DNA from: Desulfatitalea sp. UBA4791
GTDB lineage: Bacteria > Desulfobacterota > Desulfobacteria > Desulfobacterales > Desulfosarcinaceae
Assembly: GCA_002402905.1 (NCBI GenBank)
Contig: DHGT01000015.1
Coordinates: 1-64,000, forward strand
Reading direction: 5' to 3'
Length of the DNA: 64,000 nt
How positions within the stretch are numbered: the first letter of the stretch is position 1; each line of letters begins with the position of its first letter. The notes under the pieces are model-generated. The model saw nothing but the letters and a program-made list of their open reading frames with translations. It made no database searches and had not been told where the DNA came from. Positions 43,771 through 51,884 of the stretch are shown piece by piece. The position numbers were made by a program, and so were the translations under genes.

Positions 43771-45444
43771 ATGAAACGCCAAACATGGATGTGCGTGCTT
43801 CTGGCCGCCGTTCTTCTGGCCACGGCGGGCCGCCTGGTGGTGTGGCCGACCGCAGCGGCGCAATCCCTGCCGCAACCCGGTCCGGCGGTCAACACCGTGT
43901 TCGATCCAGTCCCCAGGGGAAATGTGCTGCGTTTCGGCATGCCGGTCACCGATGTCGGACGGCTGGATCCCCACCTTGCCGCCGGTTCCCAGGATCGTGC
44001 CTTGGCCGACATGGTGTTCAACGGCTTGCTGCGGTATGCGCCGGGCGAAGCGCCCAAACTCGAACCCGACCTGGCCGCCGAGATCCCCCTGTTCAAGATG
44101 GTAGGCGGCCGGCAAGTCTGGACGGTTCATCTTCGCAGGGGCGTCATGTTTCATGCCGGCCCCAAAACCGACGCCTACGAACTCACGGCTGACGATGTGG
44201 TCTTTTCGCTCCGCAAATCGGCCGACCCCGCCCATTGCGCCTACGCCGGCGAGTACGACGGCATGACCATCGAAAAAGTCGACGCGTATACGATCCGCAT
44301 CATCCTCGAAAAACCGCTTTCATCCATTCTCTTCCTGCCCAAGTTGACCAATTATGCCGGTGGTTTCATTGTCAGTAAACGGGCCGTCGATGCCATGGGA
44401 ATGGAGGCCCACCGTATTCACCCGGTCGGCACCGGTCCGTTTGCCTTCACGATGCGCGTTCCCAATGAAAAAATCATGTTGTCGGCCCACCGCCACTATT
44501 TTCGCGGCCAGCCTGAACTGCAGGGCGTGGCGATCCATTTTTCATCGGGCATTGAAAAACTCGAGGCGGATCTGCGCAGGGGCGACCTGGATGTCATCAT
44601 GGGGTCCGGAGACAAGGAGTGGATCGAAAAGATGGAGAGGATGGGCGACGTCGCGATCGATACCCACGGGGTCGGCGAGGTCATCTCTCTTTATTTGAAC
44701 ACCCAGTTCGAACCGCTCAATGACGTCCGGGTCCGCAGGGCCATCGCCTATGGGATAGACCAAGAGGCCTTCCTTTCCATTTCTCATCCCCGCCTGGTGG
44801 GCAGCGCCTATTCACATATCCCGTTCCAGTTTCTTCCCGGCGGTTTGACACCGTCCGATGTGGCCCGGCTCAATCTGCTCTATCCATTGAACCTGGAAAA
44901 AGCCAGGACGCTGCTCGCCGACGCAGGCTATCCGGACGGATTTACCATGGATCTGGTCGCTTCGGAAAAACGGCTCCACCGCGGATGTTTTGCCCTGGTC
45001 GTCGAACAGCTCGCAACCATCGGAATCGATTGCCGCATTGCATTCGTCCCCCATGGCGCCATGCATCGGTCGATCCGCCAGGCACCGCAACCGATGGTCC
45101 TCTATACGGCCTGGCGTCCCAACGCCGACGCCTACCTGAGCCGCTTTTTTCACTCCGACGCCATCGTCGTCACCGGTGCGCATCCCGATACCAATTTTTC
45201 CCATTACAGGCAGATCGACCGATTGATCGAAGCCGCCCGGTTGGAGATCGATCCCGAGAAACAGATCAATCTTTGGGGGCAAGCCCAAATCAGGATTTTG
45301 AACGATATGGCCGCTTACCCGATCATGTTCACGAAGCAGTGCTACGCCCGGAAAAGGTATGTGGACTATGGACACGAGCTGTCGTCGACCATGGCGCTCT
45401 ATCCCCAGTTCACCGAGAAAACGAGGATGACGGCCAGACGATAG
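43771..45444 (+). CDS. ABC transporter solute-binding protein, peptide/nickel type (SBP_bac_5)
   Basis: 557 residues from ATG 43771 (GAGGAG upstream; an earlier in-frame start is unlikely). Signal peptide WMCVLLAAVLLATAGRLVVW. Family segments: LRFGMPVTDVGRLDPHLA, VFNGLLRYAPGE, GVMFHAGPKTDAYELTADDV, NTQFEPLNDVRVRRAIAYGID. It would bind oligopeptides or similar solutes in the periplasm. No permease or ATPase is encoded next to it; instead a Cache-type sensor kinase follows 44 bp later, so it may deliver ligand to that sensor. Confidence 0.85.
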   Translation: MKRQTWMCVLLAAVLLATAGRLVVWPTAAAQSLPQPGPAVNTVFDPVPRGNVLRFGMPVTDVGRLDPHLAAGSQDRALADMVFNGLLRYAPGEAPKLEPDLAAEIPLFKMVGGRQVWTVHLRRGVMFHAGPKTDAYELTADDVVFSLRKSADPAHCAYAGEYDGMTIEKVDAYTIRIILEKPLSSILFLPKLTNYAGGFIVSKRAVDAMGMEAHRIHPVGTGPFAFTMRVPNEKIMLSAHRHYFRGQPELQGVAIHFSSGIEKLEADLRRGDLDVIMGSGDKEWIEKMERMGDVAIDTHGVGEVISLYLNTQFEPLNDVRVRRAIAYGIDQEAFLSISHPRLVGSAYSHIPFQFLPGGLTPSDVARLNLLYPLNLEKARTLLADAGYPDGFTMDLVASEKRLHRGCFALVVEQLATIGIDCRIAFVPHGAMHRSIRQAPQPMVLYTAWRPNADAYLSRFFHSDAIVVTGAHPDTNFSHYRQIDRLIEAARLEIDPEKQINLWGQAQIRILNDMAAYPIMFTKQCYARKRYVDYGHELSSTMALYPQFTEKTRMTARR

Positions 45445-45488
45445 ACGACCGCGTCGCCGTAAGGTGTAAATCGTAAGGGGAATGTACA

Positions 45489-46124
45489 ATGAACACCTAT
45501 GCCAAAATCCTGGTCACCACCTTACCGCTGGTCCTTTTTTCCCTTATCGCGGCCGCCGGCACGACTTACTATTTCACCCATCAAGCGCTGACGCAGTTGG
45601 CCGAAACCTGGCTCCAGACCCGGCTGGAAGAAGCCGTGCAAGCCGCCTCCGAACAGAAGGACATTCTCTATAAGTACGGTCTGGAAAACGTACCGGCCAG
45701 CAATGCCAAAGCCCAACTGGACGCCGGCCGCCGCATATCCCACATCGACGTGGGGCGCGAAGGCTATATCTTTGCCGTGGACACCCGGGGCGTCATTGCC
45801 ATGCACCCGGACGACCGCATGATCGGCGCGGATGTCAGCGCGCAGGCGTGGTTTCGAAGACTGCGATTGGACGGGGGACGCCTCCGGTACGATGCCCAGG
45901 GCGTCAACAGCCTGGCCCTTTTCAATTATTTCGAACCCTGGCAGTGGTACATTCTGGCCGTGGACCCGGAACGCGAAGTCTATGGCGTCGCCACCCGGAT
46001 GCGACCCTATCTCGTCTATCTGGGCATCATCAGTTCGATCGTTCTGGCAGGAGCGCTGATGCTGCTTACCCGAAGAATCACCGCGCCCCTGCGTGAGTTG
46101 ACCGACGGGGTCGAATCCATATGA
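45489..46124 (+). CDS. N-terminal part of a broken Cache-HAMP sensor histidine kinase
   Basis: 211 residues: TM1 (ILVTTLPLVLFSLIAAAG), a single Cache (sCache_2-like) periplasmic domain with GYIFAVDTRGVIAMHP and FNYFEPWQWYILAVDP, TM2 (YLVYLGIISSIVLAGALML), and the first residues of a HAMP domain (RRITAPLRELTDGVESI), then TGA at 46122-46124. From about 46123 the next frame begins in the middle of a PAS domain (EKGEFLNTSAEILYP). The rest of HAMP and the first part of PAS are missing, so a deletion changed the frame and split one kinase gene. Confidence 0.75.
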   Translation: MNTYAKILVTTLPLVLFSLIAAAGTTYYFTHQALTQLAETWLQTRLEEAVQAASEQKDILYKYGLENVPASNAKAQLDAGRRISHIDVGREGYIFAVDTRGVIAMHPDDRMIGADVSAQAWFRRLRLDGGRLRYDAQGVNSLALFNYFEPWQWYILAVDPEREVYGVATRMRPYLVYLGIISSIVLAGALMLLTRRITAPLRELTDGVESI

Positions 46125-46197
46125 AAAGGGCGAATTTCTCAACACGAGCGCCGAAATCCTCTATCCCGATCGCCAAGAATTCGAACGCGTCGGCAAG

Positions 46198-47538
46198 GTG
46201 ATATACGAAAGTATCGCCAAACACGGCATCGGTCAGGTGGAGGCCAAATGGGTACGTAAAAACGGCGTGACGTTCGACTGCCTGGTGCGACTCTGTTCCC
46301 TGTATCCCGACGATCCGGACAAGGGGCAGATCTTTGCCGTCATGGATATTTCAGATGCCAAGCGTCTCGAGGCCGAACTGCAGCGCGCCAAGAAAATGGA
46401 GGCCATCGGGTTGCTGGCCGGCGGCGTGGCCCATGATCTGAACAATATCTTATCCGGGATCGTCAGCTATCCGGAACTGCTCTTGCTCGAGCTGCCCAGT
46501 GAGAGCCCCCTGGTCAAACCCATCGCGACCATCAAAAAATCAGGCGAAATGGCGGCCGCCATCGTCCAGGACCTGCTGACCATGGCCAGACGCGGCGTTG
46601 CGGTCAACGAGGTCGTCAACCTCAACCAGATCGTCGCCGAACAGATGCGAAGCCTTGAATTCAAGAGTCTGATGTCTTGTCATCCCAACATCCAGGTTTC
46701 CATTGCGCTGGCGCCCGACCTGCCGAACATCAACGGCTCCGTGCCCCATCTTTCCAAAAGCGTAATGAACCTGATGCTCAATGCCGCCGAAGCGATGCCC
46801 GAGGGCGGCAAAATCGATATCATCACCAGCAATGCCTACATTGACAGGCCCATCCGGGGATACGAACATGTGGCGCCGGGGCAGTATGTGCAACTTTCCA
46901 TTGCCGACACGGGTGTGGGGCTCAACGAAACAGAGATGGAGCGGGTTTTCGAACCGTTCTACACCCGGAAAAGGATGGGACGCAGCGGCAGTGGGCTGGG
47001 AATGTCCGTGGTATGGGGCACTGTCAAGGACCATAACGGGTTCATCGATATTCAAAGCGCAAAAGACCTGGGCACCACCTTTACCCTCTACTTCCCGGCC
47101 ACGACGGAATATGTGAGGGCCGAATCACCGAATTTTTCCCCGGACCGATATAGGGGCAACGGCGAAAAACTGCTGGTGGTGGACGATGCCGACGTGCAGC
47201 GTGAAATCGCCAGGCGCATTCTTGAAAAACTGGGCTACGACGTCACCTGCTGTTCCAGCGGCGAAACAGCGGTCGCGTACCTCAAGGATCATTCGGTGGA
47301 CCTGATGGTACTGGACATGATCATGGACCCGGGCATGGACGGGCTCGACACCTACCGCGAAATCCTCCGTTTCAAACCCGGAATCAAGGTGATTATCGCC
47401 AGCGGCTTTTCAGAATCGGAAAGAGTCAAGGCAGCCCAGGAACTGGGAGCCGGTCCCTATATCCGAAAACCCTATACCATCGAAACCATAGGAATGGCCG
47501 TGAAAACCGCTCTGGAAGGCAAGCCGTGCCGAAAGTGA
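46198..47538 (+). CDS. C-terminal part of the broken kinase: PAS-HisKA-HATPase-REC
   Basis: 446 codons from GTG 46198, but homology extends upstream in frame to about 46123. Partial PAS ending VMDISDAKRLEAEL; HisKA with phospho-His in GGVAHDLNNILSGIVSYPEL near residue 79; HATPase_c (MNLMLNAAEAMPEGG, IADTGVGLNETE, GSGLGMSVVWGTVKDH); receiver (LLVVDDADVQREI, Asp in DLMVLDMIMDPGMDG, Lys in YIRKPYT). No ribosome-binding site marks the GTG. Without the sensory half it may be inactive or unregulated. Confidence 0.75.
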   Translation: MIYESIAKHGIGQVEAKWVRKNGVTFDCLVRLCSLYPDDPDKGQIFAVMDISDAKRLEAELQRAKKMEAIGLLAGGVAHDLNNILSGIVSYPELLLLELPSESPLVKPIATIKKSGEMAAAIVQDLLTMARRGVAVNEVVNLNQIVAEQMRSLEFKSLMSCHPNIQVSIALAPDLPNINGSVPHLSKSVMNLMLNAAEAMPEGGKIDIITSNAYIDRPIRGYEHVAPGQYVQLSIADTGVGLNETEMERVFEPFYTRKRMGRSGSGLGMSVVWGTVKDHNGFIDIQSAKDLGTTFTLYFPATTEYVRAESPNFSPDRYRGNGEKLLVVDDADVQREIARRILEKLGYDVTCCSSGETAVAYLKDHSVDLMVLDMIMDPGMDGLDTYREILRFKPGIKVIIASGFSESERVKAAQELGAGPYIRKPYTIETIGMAVKTALEGKPCRK

Positions 47539-48356
47539 TCCCCGGCGGCATATACCTGTGCCAGGTGAGTGGAACAGTCTCCTGCGGCGCCTGCTGCGGG
47601 CTCTATAATGTAGCGAACGTGTCGCGGACGAGTCTCTCGGCCATGCTGGCCCATCGCAGTGTGCAGTTCCAGAAAATACCCAGGACCGTGGCGGCTATCG
47701 ATGAGTTTGCCGCCCGGATGCAGGCCGTCGAGCCCCAACACCGGCCCTTTCCTCAATTTCACCACTGCCCGTTCATCGGCCTGATCGGCACGGATCGACA
47801 ACGCGTCGGCTGCCTGCTGCACCCGTTGGCGGAAGGCAATGCGGGGATCGATTATCGGGGCTTGAGCTACTATGGCGGTCTGGCCTGCAGGAGCTATTTT
47901 TGCCCCGCGCCCCACGAACTGCCGGCCCGCTGCAAACGGATCCTTCAAACGGTGATCGACGATTGGTACACCTATGGTTTGATCATCACCGAAGCGGTGT
48001 TGGCAGGCGCCATTTTCGGCCGGATCGAAACGATGCTCGGTGGCTCCCTGGTGCCGGAGTTGTTCGACAAAAACCCGGCGGCGCGCGCCGCCTTGAACGA
48101 ACTGCTCCGGATAAAGATCGACTGGCCCTATCGTCCCGCCCATGCCGACACCCCCTGCCACCATTTCTTCCCGGACGCCGGCTATGTCAAGCCGGCCATC
48201 GACTATGAAACGATCGGCGTGCGTCCTGCCCCGGCCGACGACATCCTGGTCGAACTCGTCTCCGAATTCAAATCCGCCGACGATTTGGCCGATGCCCGTG
48301 ACCGCATCGCCCGCGCGATTCAGAACGTGGTCGCGGCCCTGGCATCTAAGATTTGA
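47526..48356 (+). CDS. Hypothetical Cys-rich protein
   Basis: 276 residues from GTG 47526, overlapping the kinase gene by 13 bp. The N-terminal half holds clustered Cys and His: CGACCGLYN near residue 20, HHCPFIG, VGCLLHPL and LACRSYFCPAPHEL. The C-terminal half is helical with a further CHHFFPD. The CxxCCG start recalls YkgJ-type metal-binding proteins, but the rest is different. Tail-to-head coupling to the kinase suggests a common transcript. Function unknown. Confidence 0.7.
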   Translation: MPKVIPGGIYLCQVSGTVSCGACCGLYNVANVSRTSLSAMLAHRSVQFQKIPRTVAAIDEFAARMQAVEPQHRPFPQFHHCPFIGLIGTDRQRVGCLLHPLAEGNAGIDYRGLSYYGGLACRSYFCPAPHELPARCKRILQTVIDDWYTYGLIITEAVLAGAIFGRIETMLGGSLVPELFDKNPAARAALNELLRIKIDWPYRPAHADTPCHHFFPDAGYVKPAIDYETIGVRPAPADDILVELVSEFKSADDLADARDRIARAIQNVVAALASKI

Positions 48357-48428
48357 CAATCGACGATCGGTGCAAATCTATACACCATGCCGCCCCAATG
48401 AAAACCCGAACCGTTCGAGCACACGAAC

Positions 48429-48662
48429 TGCGCTAAGTACAAGCAGGCATGAATAAGCTGACATATATGTCGGCCCAGGCAGCCCATGGAATGGATACTT
48501 AGCGTACTCGTACGCGTACTTCAGCGCAGCGGTACTCGTACTCGATCCATCCTGGCATCGTTGACACAAGCAGGGGAATCTTTCGAGTACGAGAACGAGT
48601 ACGAGTACGAATGCAAGCAAGTAGCCCATTATGTCAGCGTAATTATGAACTAGTGCGCTAAG
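48429..48662. repeat. ~230-bp CGTACTCG-rich repeat, right copy
   Basis: Reverse complement of the element at 38383-38612; the identical 76-bp core is at 48480-48555. It is flanked by a 9-bp direct repeat TGCGCTAAG (48429-48437 and 48654-48662), which could be a target-site duplication. Apparent ORFs inside (Leu-Val repeats on the minus strand) are a consequence of the 8-bp unit. It lies between the Cys-rich hypothetical gene and dmeF. Confidence 0.85.
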
Positions 48663-48673
48663 GAACCCGATCG

Positions 48674-49660
48674 ATGCAAGACCACGATCTCGACCGATGG
48701 ATGCATGCCCATGATTTTGAAATACAGAACCGCGCCAGCGAACGCCGGGTGCTGTGGGTCATCGGTCTGACCGTTGTCACCATGGCGGCCGAAATCACGG
48801 CCGGCCTGCTTTTCGGCTCCATGGCCCTGCTCGCCGACGGCTGGCACATGGGCACCCACGCCGCGGCGTTGGGGATCACGGCCCTGGCCTATCATTTTGC
48901 CCGCAGACATGCCCGCGACCGGCGATTCACATTCGGGACGGGTAAAATCGGGGTGCTGGGAGGCTACAGCAGCGCCGTGGTACTGGCCGTCGTGGCCTTG
49001 CTGATGGCCGTCGAGTCGGCCGAAAGGCTGTTTCATCCCCAAACGATCCGCTTCGACGAGGCCCTGATGGTGGCGGTCCTGGGGTTGATCGTCAATTTGG
49101 CCAGCGCCCTGCTGCTGCAACAACCGCATCATGGCCATGGTTCGGATGCCTCTCACGAGGGACATGGACACGGTCACGATCACCAGCATCACGACCCCCC
49201 CGACCACAACCTGCGCAGCGCTTATCTTCATGTGTTGGCCGATGCCCTCACCTCGGTACTGGCCATTGGCGCCCTGATTGTGGGAAAATTCTGGCACTGG
49301 GTATGGATGGATGCGGTCATGGGCATCGTCGGCGCCATGATCATCGCCCAGTGGGCCAGGGGGCTTTTGAAAGATACGGCACGGATTCTGCTCGACCGCG
49401 ACATCGACACGGAGATGGTGCAGCGCATTCACGATCTCATCGAAGCCGATGCCGACAACCGGATCGCCGATCTGCACATTTGGAGAATCGGATCCAACCA
49501 GATGGCCGCCATCGTCTCCGTGGTCACCCATTTTCCCAGGCAGCCGGACCATTACAAGCAACTGCTCGCCCCCATCGACCAGATGGCCCATCTCACCGTG
49601 GAAGTGATCGATTGCACCATCGGCCCCTGCCTCACCGCCAACGGCGACCTTGCCAAATAA
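48674..49660 (+). CDS. dmeF: CDF-family Co/Ni (divalent metal) efflux transporter DmeF
   Basis: 328 residues with six hydrophobic helices. The DmeF-specific helix II reads DGWHMGTHAAALGITALAY, with His where zinc-type CDF proteins have Asp (HxxxH instead of HxxxD). A His-rich cytoplasmic loop follows helix IV (HHGHGSD, HEGHGHGHDHQHHD). The C-terminal cytoplasmic domain with ADLHIWRIG and VEVIDCTIGPC is complete. It exports cobalt, nickel or related cations from the cytoplasm. It starts 12 bp after the right copy of the 230-bp repeat. Confidence 0.88.
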   Translation: MQDHDLDRWMHAHDFEIQNRASERRVLWVIGLTVVTMAAEITAGLLFGSMALLADGWHMGTHAAALGITALAYHFARRHARDRRFTFGTGKIGVLGGYSSAVVLAVVALLMAVESAERLFHPQTIRFDEALMVAVLGLIVNLASALLLQQPHHGHGSDASHEGHGHGHDHQHHDPPDHNLRSAYLHVLADALTSVLAIGALIVGKFWHWVWMDAVMGIVGAMIIAQWARGLLKDTARILLDRDIDTEMVQRIHDLIEADADNRIADLHIWRIGSNQMAAIVSVVTHFPRQPDHYKQLLAPIDQMAHLTVEVIDCTIGPCLTANGDLAK

Positions 49661-49684
49661 GTGCTTTTATCCTATGGCAGAGCG

Positions 49685-50620
49685 ATGCATCCTGCTCCGC
49701 AACGATATTATGACCTGAACCGCTATTTCCGCGACCGATTCGGTTGCCGGGTCCACAAACTGACCGTGGACGCCGGGCTCACCTGCCCCAACCGCGACGG
49801 CACCGCGGGTCGCGGGGGCTGCATTTACTGCAACGCCCGCGGTTCCGGCACCGGCGCCTTTTCCAGGGGACTGTCCATCACCGAACAACTCGACATCAGC
49901 AAGGCAGCGGTGGCCGCCAGATTCAAAGCCCGGAAATTCATCGCCTATTTCCAATCCTTTTCCAACACCTATGCACCGGTCGAACGCCTCCAGGCCATGT
50001 ATGACGAGGCCCTGGCCGTGCCGGATATCGTGGGCCTGGCCATCGGCACACGGCCCGATTGCGTGGATGAAGCCAAACTGAACCTTTTGGAAGAATATGC
50101 CAGGGATCACCTGGTCTGGATGGAGTATGGCCTGCAGTCGGCCCACAACCGCACCCTGTCCGCCATCAACCGCGGCCACGATGTGACAACCTTCGAATCG
50201 GCCGTTTTGGCCACCGCCGGCCGGGGAATGGAGATTTGCGCGCATATCATCCTCGGCCTGCCTGGAGAGACGGGCGACGACATGCGTGCCACAGCCGATT
50301 TCATTGCCCGCCTGCCCATCGACGGCGTGAAACTGCACCTGCTCTACGTGGTTCGGGGCACCCCCATGGAAACCCTTTACCGGTCAGGGAAATATCGTTG
50401 CCTCGAACAGGCGGAATATGTGGAACTGGTCTGCGATGTTCTGGAGCGTCTGCCGAATCGGATGGTGATTCAAAGGCTCACCGGCGACCCCCACCGGGAG
50501 GAACTGGTCGCCCCCGGATGGGCATTGAGGAAAGGGGAGACGCCCGAGTTGATCCGGCGTCGCCTGATGGAACGCGATAGCTTTCAAGGCAAAGCGTTTG
50601 CGGCCAGGGATTCTGACTGA
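49685..50620 (+). CDS. Radical SAM protein of the YhcC/TIGR01212 family
   Basis: 311 residues from ATG 49685 (a GTG at 49661 is an alternative). The cluster motif has the wide spacing of this family, CPNRDGTAGRGGCIYC, near residues 33-48. The family segments AYFQSFSNTYAPVERLQ, GLAIGTRPDC and EYGLQSAHNRTL with HIILGLPGET complete the partial TIM barrel. Substrate unknown, RNA or protein modification being suspected for the family. It directly follows dmeF. Confidence 0.9.
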   Translation: MHPAPQRYYDLNRYFRDRFGCRVHKLTVDAGLTCPNRDGTAGRGGCIYCNARGSGTGAFSRGLSITEQLDISKAAVAARFKARKFIAYFQSFSNTYAPVERLQAMYDEALAVPDIVGLAIGTRPDCVDEAKLNLLEEYARDHLVWMEYGLQSAHNRTLSAINRGHDVTTFESAVLATAGRGMEICAHIILGLPGETGDDMRATADFIARLPIDGVKLHLLYVVRGTPMETLYRSGKYRCLEQAEYVELVCDVLERLPNRMVIQRLTGDPHREELVAPGWALRKGETPELIRRRLMERDSFQGKAFAARDSD

Positions 50621-50758
50621 ATGCGTTCATTAAATCCGGCCCGGGTGGGGCAGGCCCTTCAGGGCGAATCACATTCAGTCAGAATTGTTGGCTTGCGGAA
50701 AAGTGACGATGGGAGCGGCGGGGGGAACTGAGCCGAAGCTACATCGCTGCCCTGGTCC

Positions 50759-50795
50759 ATAAAAAAAGGCACACTTCCATGAGGAAGTGTGCCTT
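50759..50795 (-). terminator. Rho-independent terminator of the cold-shock gene
   Basis: AAGGCACACTTCC (50766-50778) pairs with GGAAGTGTGCCTT (50783-50795): a perfect 13-bp stem with a 4-nt loop. On the minus strand it is followed by a run of T (A-run 50761-50767). It lies 20 bp after the cold-shock gene stop. Confidence 0.9.
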
Positions 50796-50814
50796 GAAGC
50801 TGAAGCAGCTTTAG

Positions 50815-51018
50815 TTATCGAACGGTCACGTTGACCGCCGACGGTCCCTTGGGTCCCTGCTGGATATCGAAGGTCACTTTTTCGCCTTCGTTGAGCGACT
50901 TGAAACCACTGGCATTGATACCGGTGTGATGAACGAATACATCCGGTCCGCCATCTTCCTGCTCAATGAACCCATACCCTTTGCTGCTGTTAAACCACTT
51001 TACTGTTCCACTTGGCAT
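50815..51018 (-). CDS. Cold-shock domain protein (CspA family)
   Basis: 67 residues, full length. RNP1 is KGYGFIEQ and RNP2 is VFVHHTGI, in the usual single OB fold; it binds single-stranded RNA/DNA. AAAGGAGG precedes the ATG. The leader is long (about 150 nt, with an ACCCGC/GCGGGT hairpin around 51109-51131), typical for temperature- or stress-controlled csp mRNAs. A candidate promoter TTGCTT-16-TACTGT lies on the minus strand at about 51140-51172. Terminator at 50759-50795. Confidence 0.95.
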   Translation of the reverse strand: MPSGTVKWFNSSKGYGFIEQEDGGPDVFVHHTGINASGFKSLNEGEKVTFDIQQGPKGPSAVNVTVR

Positions 51019-51353
51019 AGTAACATCCTCCTTTCTTAAAAAATTCTCAAAGCTTCATACTTGAGGATGTCACCTGGAACACGTCGGACTTTCCTTAAGC
51101 GCGAAACTACCCGCCAATGAAGAGCGGGTCTTTATTGATTGACTGTACAGTAGCACTTTTTCTGTAGAAAGCAAGTATATTCTATTCTTTATCGATTTTT
51201 GCCATCCGGACGCCGAAGGACCGTCTCAAACCATCGGGTTGCGTGGCAAAACATGGGTTCATGCTTATAGTGGCTCATGATCGCGGCCATAGGCGGCTAC
51301 AGGTAGATCGTCCATGCCATCGCTACAAAAATTCCCTTGAGAAGGAGAAGGTT

Positions 51354-51842
51354 ATGAAAACGGCTGAAGACATATTGAACGACAAAGGCCCGGGGATCAT
51401 GGTCAGCGTCACCCCGGACCAGCGGCTATCCGATGCCATCGCCAAGATGAATGCGGCCAACGTCGGCGCCATGTTGATAGAAGCAGAAGGCGAGATTATC
51501 GGCATCTGGACCGAACGGGACCTGCTGCGGGCGACGGGCAATCCCGGTTTTGATCCAGAGCGGGCCATTATCGGCGATCATATGAAGACCCATCTTCATT
51601 TTGCCGATGGCGATACGCCGTTGGAGCGGCTCGAAGAGATGTTTCTGGGGCTTTATATCCGCCATATCCTCATTCGAAAAGAGGAACGTTTCATCGGGCT
51701 GCTGTCCATCGGAGACGTCCTGCGGGCCAGCCTGCTGGAAAAAGACAAGCAGATCAAAAAACTCAACGCCATCGCCAGCTGGCAATATTACGAAAACTGG
51801 GGGTGGGACCGTAAAAAGCGCGGCAAGACCAAATCCGGATAA
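51354..51842 (+). CDS. CBS-domain protein
   Basis: 162 residues from ATG 51354 (GAAGGAGAAGG upstream; the longer frame from 51243 has no site). Two CBS motifs: ILNDKGPGIMVSVTPDQRL to IIGIWTERDLLRA, and MKTHLHFADGDTPLERLEE to IGLLSIGDVLRASL. A C-terminal tail rich in Trp, Tyr and Lys (WQYYENWGWDRKK) follows. Such stand-alone pairs bind adenine nucleotides and regulate unidentified partners. Monocistronic between divergent csp and convergent nadE. Confidence 0.85.
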   Translation: MKTAEDILNDKGPGIMVSVTPDQRLSDAIAKMNAANVGAMLIEAEGEIIGIWTERDLLRATGNPGFDPERAIIGDHMKTHLHFADGDTPLERLEEMFLGLYIRHILIRKEERFIGLLSIGDVLRASLLEKDKQIKKLNAIASWQYYENWGWDRKKRGKTKSG

Positions 51843-51884
51843 GGGGATCCGGCCAGGACGAGGGCGCCTCGCCTCTCGAATCGG

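Noticed and set aside
48378..48629. 83-codon minus-strand frame with Leu-Val repeats
   Set aside because: Produced by the CGTACTCG repeat units; the corresponding frame is not maintained in the left copy.
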